Shown here piece by piece: positions 8,617 through 17,644 of a stretch of 64,000 bases of DNA. Made by a program: the position numbers and the translations under genes. The DNA lies in assembly GCF_003148385.1 (NCBI RefSeq), contig NZ_CP029463.1, positions 1,612,001 to 1,676,000 of the forward strand, written 5' to 3'. The number at the start of each line of letters is the position of its first letter. The first letter of the stretch is position 1. The notes under the pieces were generated by a model. The model did not search any database and had not been told where the DNA came from. It was given only the letters and a program-made list of their open reading frames with translations. This stretch comes from Flavobacterium sediminis (GTDB taxonomy: Bacteria; Bacteroidota; Bacteroidia; Flavobacteriales; Flavobacteriaceae).

Positions 8617-9642
8617 ATGATAAAAAACGATTTATTCTTAAAAGCCTTAAATAACGAATCCGTAGAACGCCCGCCGGTTTGGATGATGCGTCAGGCAGGA
8701 AGATATTTACCCGAATTTAGAGCATTACGTGAAAAGTATGATTTCTTTACGCGTTGTAAAACCCCTGAGTTAGCGTCAGAAATTACGGTGCAACCAATTC
8801 GTATTGTAAAGCCCGATGCAGCTATTTTATTCTCTGATATTTTAGTGGTTCCGCAAGCTATGGGAATTGATGTAGAATTAGAAGACGGGATCGGACCGAT
8901 CATTCCGAATCCGATTCGTTCGATGAAAGATGTAGAACAGGTTCGTATTCCGGATATCAATGAAAGTTTGGGCTATGTAATGGATGCTATTGACATGACA
9001 AAAGAAATGTTGAACAACGAAGTTCCATTGATCGGTTTTGCAGGTTCTCCATGGACTATCTTTTGCTATGCAGTTGAAGGAAAAGGCTCAAAAAGTTATG
9101 ATAAAGCAAAAGGATTTTGCTTTTCAGAGCCGGTTGCAGCACATCTATTATTGCAAAAAATTACCGATACCACTATTGCTTACTTAAAAGAAAAAGTCAA
9201 ACACGGGGTTAATGCCGTTCAGATCTTTGATTCTTGGGGTGGAATGTTGTCGCCAACTGATTATCAGGAATTTTCGTGGTATTACATTAACCAAATTGTT
9301 GAAGCTTTAGCTTCGGAAACCAAAGTGATCGTTTTCGGAAAAGGTTGTTGGTTTGCCTTAAATGAAATGGCAAGATCAAAAGCATCTGCTTTAGGAGTAG
9401 ACTGGACGTGTTCGCCTAAAAACGCCCGTTATTTAACAGGTGGAAACATTACATTACAAGGTAATTTTGATCCAAGTCGTTTGTTGTCGCCAATTCCGAC
9501 GATTAAGAAAATGGTTCACGAAATGATTGACGAATTCGGAAAAGACAATTACATCGTAAACTTAGGTCATGGTATTTTACCAAACATTCCTGTGGATCAC
9601 GCGAAAGCATTTATTGAAGCGGTGAAGGAGTATAATAAATAG
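8617..9642 (+). CDS. hemE: Uroporphyrinogen decarboxylase
   Basis: 341 residues, normal family length. It decarboxylates the four acetate side chains of uroporphyrinogen III to give coproporphyrinogen III. Family signatures are [17 protein letters not shown] near residues 19-35, [12 protein letters not shown] (~84-95) and [19 protein letters not shown] (~144). The C-terminus has [11 protein letters not shown]. It is separated from hemD by 43 bp and its stop codon overlaps the first base of the inverted repeat that frames the next small gene. Confidence 0.96.
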   Translation: MIKNDLFLKALNNESVERPPVWMMRQAGRYLPEFRALREKYDFFTRCKTPELASEITVQPIRIVKPDAAILFSDILVVPQAMGIDVELEDGIGPIIPNPIRSMKDVEQVRIPDINESLGYVMDAIDMTKEMLNNEVPLIGFAGSPWTIFCYAVEGKGSKSYDKAKGFCFSEPVAAHLLLQKITDTTIAYLKEKVKHGVNAVQIFDSWGGMLSPTDYQEFSWYYINQIVEALASETKVIVFGKGCWFALNEMARSKASALGVDWTCSPKNARYLTGGNITLQGNFDPSRLLSPIPTIKKMVHEMIDEFGKDNYIVNLGHGILPNIPVDHAKAFIEAVKEYNK

Positions 9643-10054
9643 TTAACAGTTTTAAGTTTACAGATATGATTGATTATAGGAAATATATTGTTTGGCAAAA
9701 ATCACATCAATTGGTTTTAGATGTTTACACTATAACTTCAAATTTTCCTAAAACTGAACAGTTTAATCTGATTTCACAAATCAATCGTGCTGTTGTTTCC
9801 ATACCTACTAATATTGCAGAGGGTTGTGGGAGAGAAACACAAAAAGAGCTTATTCGATTTTTGTATATTTCATCTGGTTCAGCTCATGAATTAGAGTATT
9901 TACTATTTCTCTCTGCTGAATTGAACTATTTAGAACTTGAAATTTCAAAGAAAATACTTTCAAATATAGATGAAATTAAAAGAATGTTAGCTTCATTAAT
10001 TAGTAAAATTTCATCAACACTATGACTGTTAACAGTAAACTTAAAACTGTAAAC
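9642..10054. mobile_element. IVS-like element: four-helix-bundle gene bounded by 22-bp inverted repeats
   Basis: The bases 9642-9663 and 10033-10054 are inverted copies of each other (20 of 22 positions match). They enclose one small four-helix-bundle gene, and the element sits in the hemE-hemF gap of an otherwise continuous heme operon. The layout resembles 23S rRNA intervening sequences, which also carry a four-helix-bundle gene between pairing ends. No target-site duplication is obvious. Mobility is inferred, not shown. Confidence 0.5.
9666..10025 (+). CDS. Four-helix-bundle protein (23S rRNA IVS/S23-type)
   Basis: 119 residues, the usual length for this family. It starts with YRKYIVWQKSHQLVLDVY, contains FNLISQINRAVVSIPTNIAEG near residues 37-57 and continues with long amphipathic helices, the pattern of the four-helix-bundle proteins found in rRNA intervening sequences and, as Avd, in diversity-generating retroelements. 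No reverse transcriptase or template repeat is nearby, so an Avd role is unlikely. The gene lies between hemE and hemF and is framed by inverted repeats. Its molecular function is unknown. Confidence 0.85.
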   Translation: MIDYRKYIVWQKSHQLVLDVYTITSNFPKTEQFNLISQINRAVVSIPTNIAEGCGRETQKELIRFLYISSGSAHELEYLLFLSAELNYLELEISKKILSNIDEIKRMLASLISKISSTL

Positions 10055-10060
10055 TAAAAA

Positions 10061-10993
10061 ATGAAAGACCAATTTTACGCCTACATACAACAATTACAAG
10101 ATCAGATCTGTAAAGGTTTAGAAGATAGTGATGGCAAAGCCAAATTTCAGGAAGACCTTTGGGAACGACCGGAAGGCGGCGGCGGAAGAACGCGTGTTAT
10201 TGAAAACGGAAACGTTTTTGAAAAAGGCGGTGTGAACATCTCAGCCGTTCACGGAAAATTACCCGATACCATGCAAAAAATGTTCGGTGTGGGTGAAGCT
10301 GATTTTTTTGCTTGCGGATTGAGTTTGGTTATCCATCCTAAAAGCCCGATGGTGCCAACCGTTCATGCGAATTGGCGTTACTTTGAGATGTACAATGAAG
10401 AAGGAGAGATCATCAACCAATGGTTCGGTGGCGGACAAGATTTAACGCCGTATTATTTGTTTGAAGAAGATGCGAAGCATTTTCACCAAACGTGTAAAAC
10501 AGCCTGTGACAAACACAATCCTGAATTTTACCCTTTGTATAAAAAGAAGTGTGATGAATATTTCTGGAATGCGCATAGAAATGAAGCACGCGGCATAGGT
10601 GGATTATTCTTTGACTATTTAAAAGACACGAGCAATAGCGAATTGGCGAAGCAAACCGATACAAAAATGTCTATGGAAGACTGGTACAATTTCGTAACCG
10701 AAGTCGGAAATAGCTTCTTGGACGCATACCTGCCAATAGTAGAACGAAGAAAAGAGTTGCCGTATACAGAAGCCAACAAAACCTGGCAGGAAATTCGTCG
10801 CGGACGCTATGTAGAATTCAACTTGGTATACGACAAAGGAACTCTATTCGGTTTAAAAACTAACGGAAGGATTGAAAGTATATTGATGAGTTTACCGCCA
10901 CATGTTCAGTGGGTGTACAACTATCATCCGGAAGTCGGAAGCGAAGAAGAAAAGTTAATAAAAGTATTAGCCAGTCCGATAGATTGGGTATAA
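10061..10993 (+). CDS. hemF: Oxygen-dependent coproporphyrinogen-III oxidase
   Basis: 310 residues. It performs the aerobic oxidative decarboxylation of coproporphyrinogen III to protoporphyrinogen IX. Family signatures include HPKSPMVPTVHANWRYFE (~91-108), GGGQDLTPYYLFEEDA near residue 124, and RRGRYVEFNLVYDKGTLFGL (~246). The presence of the oxygen-dependent enzyme indicates an organism that makes heme aerobically. The gene ends just before a strong terminator, which closes the hemA-hemF operon. Confidence 0.96.
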   Translation: MKDQFYAYIQQLQDQICKGLEDSDGKAKFQEDLWERPEGGGGRTRVIENGNVFEKGGVNISAVHGKLPDTMQKMFGVGEADFFACGLSLVIHPKSPMVPTVHANWRYFEMYNEEGEIINQWFGGGQDLTPYYLFEEDAKHFHQTCKTACDKHNPEFYPLYKKKCDEYFWNAHRNEARGIGGLFFDYLKDTSNSELAKQTDTKMSMEDWYNFVTEVGNSFLDAYLPIVERRKELPYTEANKTWQEIRRGRYVEFNLVYDKGTLFGLKTNGRIESILMSLPPHVQWVYNYHPEVGSEEEKLIKVLASPIDWV

Positions 10994-10994
10994 A

Positions 10995-11023
10995 AAAAGA
11001 GCAGTTTTTAAACTGCTCTTTTT
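10995..11023. terminator. Bidirectional rho-independent terminator after hemF
   Basis: A 13-bp stem built on AGAGCAGTTT/AAACTGCTCT with a 2-nt loop, flanked by A and T runs. It lies between convergent hemF and the envelope-protein gene ending at 11044. Confidence 0.85.
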
Positions 11024-11043
11024 GTTTTTAAAAGTTTTTTTTC

Positions 11044-12900
11044 TTATTTCAGATAGTCTATTAAATCTAAAGTCTGAATAATGATATTTTGATCTTGAGA
11101 AGTAAAGTTAAGTTCAGCTTCCAATTTCATTTTGTTGTGCTTTATTTTTTTAGAAGCACTAACCTGAAAGTTTTTAACCTGATCACTTATTTTTAAAATA
11201 GTAGCAGTGTCTTTTCCGAAATCTTCATTCATTAAATAACGTTTTACAAAACGATTGATGTCAAAATTTCCGAAACAGTAATTAGAAGATACATTCTTTT
11301 TAACCTTTTTAGCAAAAGCAGATGGAGCATTATCTCCTAGATACTCAAGTCCATTTGTAAAAACAAGCACTGCACCGTCTCTGAGTATGGCTACTTCTCC
11401 TAACTCTTTGTCTGTAAAAGTATAGTGTCCGTTTTCAGGAGTTAAAGCGTGTTTGCGAACCCCCAAATTGATAAGTTTTTCGCTCATAGTAGGATGGGAA
11501 GATGTTATGATCATAGAAAAAACAGGTTTGTTTTTAGTGATTGTTTTTTCTACTTCTGTTTCCTGGTAATCCTCATCATATTCAATACTGGTGTAGCTGT
11601 ATTCATATTGTTCCATATCGTGGAAAAACAAAGTAAAGTCACCGTCAAATAAAGTTGCCGTTGCTTCCTCATCGATCAATGTAGTGATCAGGTCCATCAT
11701 GATATCAACGTCTTGTTTTTCAACTGGTAAGCTTGATAACATTTGTTCTGCTATTTTCGGGTAATTTTTCAAAGCCTCAGCAGTATTGATATGGTAGCTT
11801 AAATATGCTAAAGGTTCGTTTTTCGGAAAATGATTAAAAGCTTTTTTATTTGGTTTTCTGCGCACTATTTTTGACATGATTTTAGCTAAAGCTTCTGTGT
11901 ATTCAACAGTTTGTTCCATTCTAGCTTTCCCGTTTTCAAAGTATAAATCGGCTCCCATTCCTTTAATAGCATAGTCTGAAGGCACATTAGCTTTAGGAGT
12001 GAATGTAGAGAAAAGGGAGTAAAGACTGCTCACTTGACTGTAAACCGATTGGTAATCGATCCATGAAGAGATATCTGCTTTAGCATTGACTTTAGCAGAA
12101 GTAGGAGCAACAAAGCTTTTCTCAAACATTTGAGCAACCAAGGCTTCTTGTTTGGCTATTTTTTCTTCCTGAGTTTGCTCTCCTTCTTTTCTGTAATCTT
12201 GATAAAAATCATCATCGTATTCATCATCTTCAACAACAACTTCTTCCGATTCCCAGTCTTCATCATAAGGCTCAACTTCAGCTAAATTTCCAATCTCTTC
12301 TTCTGTTGGCGGCGGCGGTAATATTTCTCCTTCTCTGATTGTGGGTGTATCCTCATCATATTCTTCTATCTCAACTTCAACAACCTCTTCCTCCTCTTCA
12401 TAGTAATCGTCATTATAATCATCATACTGATATGAATAAGGATTAGTGTTATAATTCGGAATATTCAATAACTCGAAAACAACCAGATTTTTTGAATCCC
12501 AAGCCATAGTGAAACCGGATCTAGATGTAACCATAGCATAAGTTGCATGTTTCTGGATAGAATCTCCTTTTTTTTGTGTTCTGTTTTGCAAAAACTGTTC
12601 AAACTTTTCAACCTGAGCTAAAGGGATCGTAACCTGATAATAAGGAATACTGTCCGTAAAATTACCATGAATACTGATCGCTCTTTCTTTATCTATAAAA
12701 GAAATAAAATCGTTTAATTTAATATTAGCGTTTTCTTTGTTGAATTCTTTAAAAGCTTTGTGAGTGAACAATTGATCAAGATCAACTTTTTTGTTCAATT
12801 GAGGCGTGTTGAATTGTACAAAATAATCGTAGTTTTCTTTTTTAACCTGACTAAAAGCGACGACAGGAAGGGCAACTAAAAAATAAAATAACTTTTTCAT
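11044..12900 (-). CDS. Secreted hypothetical protein with acidic low-complexity insert
   Basis: 618 residues with a signal peptide ending VAFSQ at residue 18. The first ~155 residues and the last ~350 look folded; between them (~160-255) is an extremely acidic stretch rich in Glu, Asp and Tyr with a short poly-proline run. The folded parts recall the DUF4836 class of Bacteroidota exported proteins, but I am not certain of that. It lies 8 bp after a lipoprotein gene in the same direction, so the two probably form an envelope operon. Function unknown. Confidence 0.7.
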   Translation of the reverse strand: MKKLFYFLVALPVVAFSQVKKENYDYFVQFNTPQLNKKVDLDQLFTHKAFKEFNKENANIKLNDFISFIDKERAISIHGNFTDSIPYYQVTIPLAQVEKFEQFLQNRTQKKGDSIQKHATYAMVTSRSGFTMAWDSKNLVVFELLNIPNYNTNPYSYQYDDYNDDYYEEEEEVVEVEIEEYDEDTPTIREGEILPPPPTEEEIGNLAEVEPYDEDWESEEVVVEDDEYDDDFYQDYRKEGEQTQEEKIAKQEALVAQMFEKSFVAPTSAKVNAKADISSWIDYQSVYSQVSSLYSLFSTFTPKANVPSDYAIKGMGADLYFENGKARMEQTVEYTEALAKIMSKIVRRKPNKKAFNHFPKNEPLAYLSYHINTAEALKNYPKIAEQMLSSLPVEKQDVDIMMDLITTLIDEEATATLFDGDFTLFFHDMEQYEYSYTSIEYDEDYQETEVEKTITKNKPVFSMIITSSHPTMSEKLINLGVRKHALTPENGHYTFTDKELGEVAILRDGAVLVFTNGLEYLGDNAPSAFAKKVKKNVSSNYCFGNFDINRFVKRYLMNEDFGKDTATILKISDQVKNFQVSASKKIKHNKMKLEAELNFTSQDQNIIIQTLDLIDYLK

Positions 12901-12908
12901 ATAAAAAA

Positions 12909-13544
12909 TTAAGGTGTAAAACGAATAGTATTGTTCATTAGATCATTGTTCTTTAACACATCCCAGATGTTGTGTTTTAAAAAAACAGTTCTCTTGGTTT
13001 TGGATAATTTAGAGTCAGGATTTTGAACAGAAGCAACATTTTCATCGAATGTATAAACAGCTACAATATTAGCTTTTAACAGGTCTTCTTTCTTATCTTC
13101 TTTTTCTATCAGGTTTTCGGGAATAGGATAAGAAGCAATACGTTCAAAAATTCCTTGCTTATTTTTAAAATGAATGAATCCTTTATGATTTTGATTGATG
13201 GAATTTAAAACAGCATTTAACGATTCAACAGAGGCGTATGAAAAACGGATCTTGAAAATGTAATTGCTGAAGTCATAAGACGTTGTCACTTTTGAGATTC
13301 CTTTTATTTTGGAAGCTTTTGCTCTGAATTGGGTCAGTTTTTCTTTGATCTCTTCTTCGCTGGGAATACTTACACCATCCACTTCTTTTAAAAAAATAGC
13401 CGATTTGGTTCTCAACCATGAATCAGAAAAATCAACAACTAAGCTATATTCACCGCTTTGGTCACTATTGTGTTTGATCTTTTCCGTGATTTGGAAACAA
13501 CCCGTTAACAGCAAACACAAGCAAAGAGTGATCATTTTTTTCAT
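12909..13544 (-). CDS. Hypothetical lipoprotein
   Basis: 211 residues from the chosen ATG at 13544. This start gives MKKMITLCLCLLLTGC, a lipoprotein signal peptide with the acylated cysteine at residue 16; a longer frame to 13583 would put 13 extra residues ahead of it. A promoter box just 4 bp upstream supports the shorter form. The mature part has a KIKHNSDQSGEYSL strand near its start and no catalytic motif. Probably membrane-anchored in the periplasm or outer membrane, co-transcribed with the following secreted protein. Function unknown. Confidence 0.7.
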   Translation of the reverse strand: MKKMITLCLCLLLTGCFQITEKIKHNSDQSGEYSLVVDFSDSWLRTKSAIFLKEVDGVSIPSEEEIKEKLTQFRAKASKIKGISKVTTSYDFSNYIFKIRFSYASVESLNAVLNSINQNHKGFIHFKNKQGIFERIASYPIPENLIEKEDKKEDLLKANIVAVYTFDENVASVQNPDSKLSKTKRTVFLKHNIWDVLKNNDLMNNTIRFTP

Positions 13545-13548
13545 GCTG

Positions 13549-13556
13549 CAAAAATA
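13549..13556 (-). promoter_or_regulatory. Promoter -7 box, possible leaderless transcript
   Basis: On the minus strand TATTTTTG matches TAnnTTTG and ends 4 bp before the lipoprotein ATG at 13544. Transcription would start at or beside the ATG, implying a leaderless mRNA. It also argues against the upstream start at 13583. Confidence 0.45.
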
Positions 13557-13604
13557 AGAGTATTTTTCAGAGATTTCTAACACTTTTAAGGAAAGATAAA
13601 GCTT

Positions 13605-16214
13605 CTAATTCCAGATCACGGCTTTTTTGGTGGTCTCCTTAAAGGTATTACTAATATGAAACATCCGGGCTTTGAGTAATAATCGTCTGCCTTTTAAGTG
13701 ACGGGTAAAATAAAATCGGGATTCACCTACTTTTTCTTGCCAGTGCTTTTCAAAAAGCTGACAGTTTTTCTTTTTGTCGCCAAAAATGTCCGGTACGGAA
13801 TAATAATTCTCGATCTCAAAATTTTTTCGGAACCAATTGGTCTTTACAATTAAATAACGCGGGTTTTGTATCGGTTCTAAAATTTGCTCTAATGCTTTTA
13901 TGAATAAACCGCTTTCAAAATCAGAAACCCCTTTAATAGAAACAATAACGTCTCCTTTAGGATTAACGGACGAATTCAGAACAATAGTTTTTTCGGGAGT
14001 ATTGATAAAGCCAGTTTCACACATGGAGGCTAAAAGAGCCTGACTGATCTTCAGGATGTCTTTGTGTAAAAAACCAAATTGGATATAAGCTTTAACGGCT
14101 TTATACGATTTAATGCCAAAGGTTAGTCCAAGAGCTGTTAAAAGAGAGTAAACAAAGGTAAGAATACCTTTGGTGAGTAAAATGTTCAGGTTCTTTAATA
14201 AGAATTGAGGCAAAAATAAAGAAAGAGAAACTGTTAGCTCTACGACCGAATACTTGACAACATCTTTAAATTTTTGCTCTTTTTCCTTTTGAAAGGGTTT
14301 ATCTCCCGGATAATATTGTTTTATTTCTCTCGATAAAGAAGAACCTAGCCGAATAGCGTTGTTCCATCTCTCTTTCATTTGATCTCTCTGACCGGATTGT
14401 AATAAGGTATTGCGATTAAATTCCTCTAGGTTGAAAGCATTGTATTCAAAAGGGAGGTTTAAACGATCTATTCCGCTTTCAATGTAAACTTTCTCATCGT
14501 TTGAAATGCCTACATAAGAATCAAAACGACGTTTTAAGGTTTCAATATCTTTTCCGCCTTTACTATCAGTAGGGTCTAAACATACTAAATGCCAGATATT
14601 CCCGGTTTTATCAGGATTGTCTTTTGATGTTCGTATAGCCCTGCCTCTCATTTGATTGGAAGAAACAAAAGAGCCCACAAAGGAAGCTAAGATCAGAGTA
14701 TTTATAGAAGGAGCATCCCAACCTTCTCCTAAAAGTGATTTTGTGCCGATCAGTATGGTAATCTTACCTTCTTCGAAGAGTTGCGTAATTGTTCGGACAA
14801 TCTTATCAGAGGTATTTCCGGCATTGAGAACAATGTACTCTTCATCCGTTTTTAAAGTAGAAAAACTAATGTTTTCGCTAAGTGAATTTTGTAACGATTT
14901 ATGAATGATAACATTGCTTCCGGAAAGTACCGCAATTTTGTTTTTGGGCAATTCACCTTTTAAACGATAAAAAATAGGAATAACACCTAAGCGGTTAATG
15001 CTATGGATTTCAGCTTCAGGAACATCAAGGAATTCTTTTTTGATATAATCCGTTAATACAACAGCTCGTAAATCAGATTTTAAAGTGGCATTTTCGCTTT
15101 TCAGGATACTAATTATACTTTCTAATTTACTGATGCTGTTAGCTAACGAACGATAAAGTGTCTTGGTTCCGACAAAATCAACAGTGTTATTTTCAAAAGC
15201 ATGGATTTTTCGTATTTCCTGTTCCGTTTTCTCCAATAAAGATTCATAGGCTTCCAGATTTTTTCTGTCATTGATTAATAGGTTCTGCAATAAAATCTGA
15301 GCCCATGGCAAATCAAAAGCGGGAATCTCTATTTTTTCTGCCTTCTTAAATCCTAATAGGAGAAAATAGTTTTTAGAAAGCTTTGTTCCGCAATGGTTCA
15401 GGAAAATTAAAAGAGAGGAAAGGTATTCCGGATTGGCATAAATAGCAGTAAGGTTTTTATCCGTTTCCTTTAAGAAACGATGCTCGTTTACAAAATTAAT
15501 GAAAGCTTCATTTGTACTCATAGCATCAAAAAAAGAGGCGATTTTCATTCTGTAATCAAGAATAAAATCGATTTCCTTTTGCTCGGGTTCAGAAAAGTAA
15601 ACATAATCCTGATGCGGGCATAAGTCGCCTTCCTTAACCAAGTCGGGAACCACAATTTCATCATCAATTTCACCGCATAGTTTAAAATATTTATGAACTT
15701 CCAGTGCTTCGCTATCATAAGGAGGAGTTGCTGTTAAAGCTACAATGGTCTGCTGATGTTTTTCCTTCAGTTCGTATAAACATTTCCACCATTCGCTTTT
15801 GAGATGGTGACACTCATCCAAGATCAAAACTTCAATATTGTTTTCCTGAAAGAAGTTAAAATACTCTTCTTTAGAAGCGCACTTCTTATAAAAAGAATGA
15901 AGCGATTGATAGGTTGAAAAAGTAACATTTGAAGGGTTAGCAATATCAAAGGAAAATGCTTCAAAATAACACCCGTTCATAAAAAAAGTCTGTAGCCGAT
16001 CCTGCCATTGATTCCGTATGGTTAAAGTAGGACAAAGTACTAAGGCTCTTTTATTGACCCTTCGCATTAGTTCAATTCCTAAAATTGTTTTTCCGGAACC
16101 CGGAGGCGCAATTACATGTAAGTGATTATCTTGTATATGAGATTGAAAATCGGCTAAAAACTGCTCTTGGTAGCTTCTCCAATTATAACAAAACTTTAGT
16201 TCTTTGAAAGGCAT
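13605..16214 (-). CDS. Superfamily II DEAD/DEAH-type helicase with C-terminal membrane segments
   Basis: 869 residues. An ATP-dependent nucleic-acid translocase core is clear: Walker A PPGSGKT at residues 37-43, Walker B DECHH at 133-137, motif III TATPP at 161-165, and in the second RecA domain GEGWDAPSIN and NQMRGRAIR, the arginine-finger motif. This order matches type III restriction/UvrB-like SF2 helicases. After the core, at roughly residues 645-705, are two strongly hydrophobic segments (ELTVSLSLFLPQFLL and GILTFVYSLLTALGLTFGI) likely to span a membrane, followed by a ~150-residue soluble tail of unknown fold. No methylase or nuclease gene is adjacent. Substrate and role unknown. Confidence 0.85.
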   Translation of the reverse strand: MPFKELKFCYNWRSYQEQFLADFQSHIQDNHLHVIAPPGSGKTILGIELMRRVNKRALVLCPTLTIRNQWQDRLQTFFMNGCYFEAFSFDIANPSNVTFSTYQSLHSFYKKCASKEEYFNFFQENNIEVLILDECHHLKSEWWKCLYELKEKHQQTIVALTATPPYDSEALEVHKYFKLCGEIDDEIVVPDLVKEGDLCPHQDYVYFSEPEQKEIDFILDYRMKIASFFDAMSTNEAFINFVNEHRFLKETDKNLTAIYANPEYLSSLLIFLNHCGTKLSKNYFLLLGFKKAEKIEIPAFDLPWAQILLQNLLINDRKNLEAYESLLEKTEQEIRKIHAFENNTVDFVGTKTLYRSLANSISKLESIISILKSENATLKSDLRAVVLTDYIKKEFLDVPEAEIHSINRLGVIPIFYRLKGELPKNKIAVLSGSNVIIHKSLQNSLSENISFSTLKTDEEYIVLNAGNTSDKIVRTITQLFEEGKITILIGTKSLLGEGWDAPSINTLILASFVGSFVSSNQMRGRAIRTSKDNPDKTGNIWHLVCLDPTDSKGGKDIETLKRRFDSYVGISNDEKVYIESGIDRLNLPFEYNAFNLEEFNRNTLLQSGQRDQMKERWNNAIRLGSSLSREIKQYYPGDKPFQKEKEQKFKDVVKYSVVELTVSLSLFLPQFLLKNLNILLTKGILTFVYSLLTALGLTFGIKSYKAVKAYIQFGFLHKDILKISQALLASMCETGFINTPEKTIVLNSSVNPKGDVIVSIKGVSDFESGLFIKALEQILEPIQNPRYLIVKTNWFRKNFEIENYYSVPDIFGDKKKNCQLFEKHWQEKVGESRFYFTRHLKGRRLLLKARMFHISNTFKETTKKAVIWN

Positions 16215-16232
16215 TTTACCTTATATATTTTT

Positions 16233-17258
<1,026 letters not shown>

Positions 17259-17337
17259 ATTGCTCAAACCAAAACTTTAACAAAATATACATTTTTTCTG
17301 TATCCAATTTAACAAATATAGCACCTATATTTGTTAC

Positions 17338-17404
17338 GGTTAATAGCAGTAATTTTATTTCTTATCAAGAACATCTAGTCCCGAAATCCTTTCGGGACTT
17401 TTTG
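17338..17404 (+). ncRNA. Putative short transcript within repeat copy A
   Basis: Predicted from the -7 box TATATTTG at 17326-17333 to the end of the terminator. The ~67-nt product would be almost identical to that of copy B, differing mainly at the extreme 5' end and one base before the hairpin. It has no convincing ORF. It could be a small RNA or just an attenuated leader; no known RNA family is recognised. Confidence 0.3.
17377..17404 (+). terminator. Rho-independent terminator in repeat copy A
   Basis: Stem AGTCCCGAAA/TTTCGGGACT (17377-17386 with 17390-17399), 3-nt loop, then a T-run. It is the same hairpin as in copy B. Confidence 0.8.
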
Positions 17405-17447
17405 TTTTTGTGGATTTTTTGTGTCTCATGAGGATAAAATATGAAAT

Positions 17448-17505
17448 TTTAACAAAATATACATTTTTCCTATATCCGAGTTATAAGAACAATGCTATAC
17501 ATTTG
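17448..17505 (+). promoter_or_regulatory. Third copy of shared promoter block, upstream of JAMM-like lipoprotein
   Basis: The 30-bp block at 17448-17477 differs from repeat copy A at only two positions. A TACATTTG -7 box follows at 17498-17505. The distance from the conserved TATCC to the -7 box is exactly 25 bp in all three copies, so the block looks like a binding site positioned for a shared activator or special sigma factor. No terminator follows here; transcription would continue into the lipoprotein gene at 17645. Confidence 0.55.
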
Positions 17506-17644
17506 ATCCCGATTCCCCTATCAACATTTTGTTCTTTTCCTGTACAGTAAAAAAGTACAGTGTAGAGGTATTAATTGTCCCAAACGGATCATAAACCCTT
17601 TTCAGCCGTCATAGTGAGAAATAAAAAGGTATAATGTTTATTAA

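Larger units (their letters stand above)
17271..17409 (+). repeat. 139-bp direct repeat, copy A (promoter plus short transcript plus terminator)
   Basis: This block and the one at 19843-19981 are the same length. The first 35 bases and the last ~70 bases are nearly identical; the middle 25 or so bases differ. It contains a conserved 30-bp block (17276-17305), a TATATTTG box (17326-17333) and a perfect 10-bp terminator hairpin. The rest of the 386-bp gap after hemB (to 17644) holds the third copy of the promoter block and no ORF I could support. Confidence 0.8.

Noticed and set aside
9666..10025. Diversity-generating retroelement accessory gene (Avd)
   Set aside because: The four-helix-bundle family fits, but there is no reverse transcriptase, template repeat or variable target gene in the window.
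13605..16214. Type III restriction enzyme
   Set aside because: The helicase core is similar, but there is no nuclease motif in the tail and no methyltransferase gene nearby.
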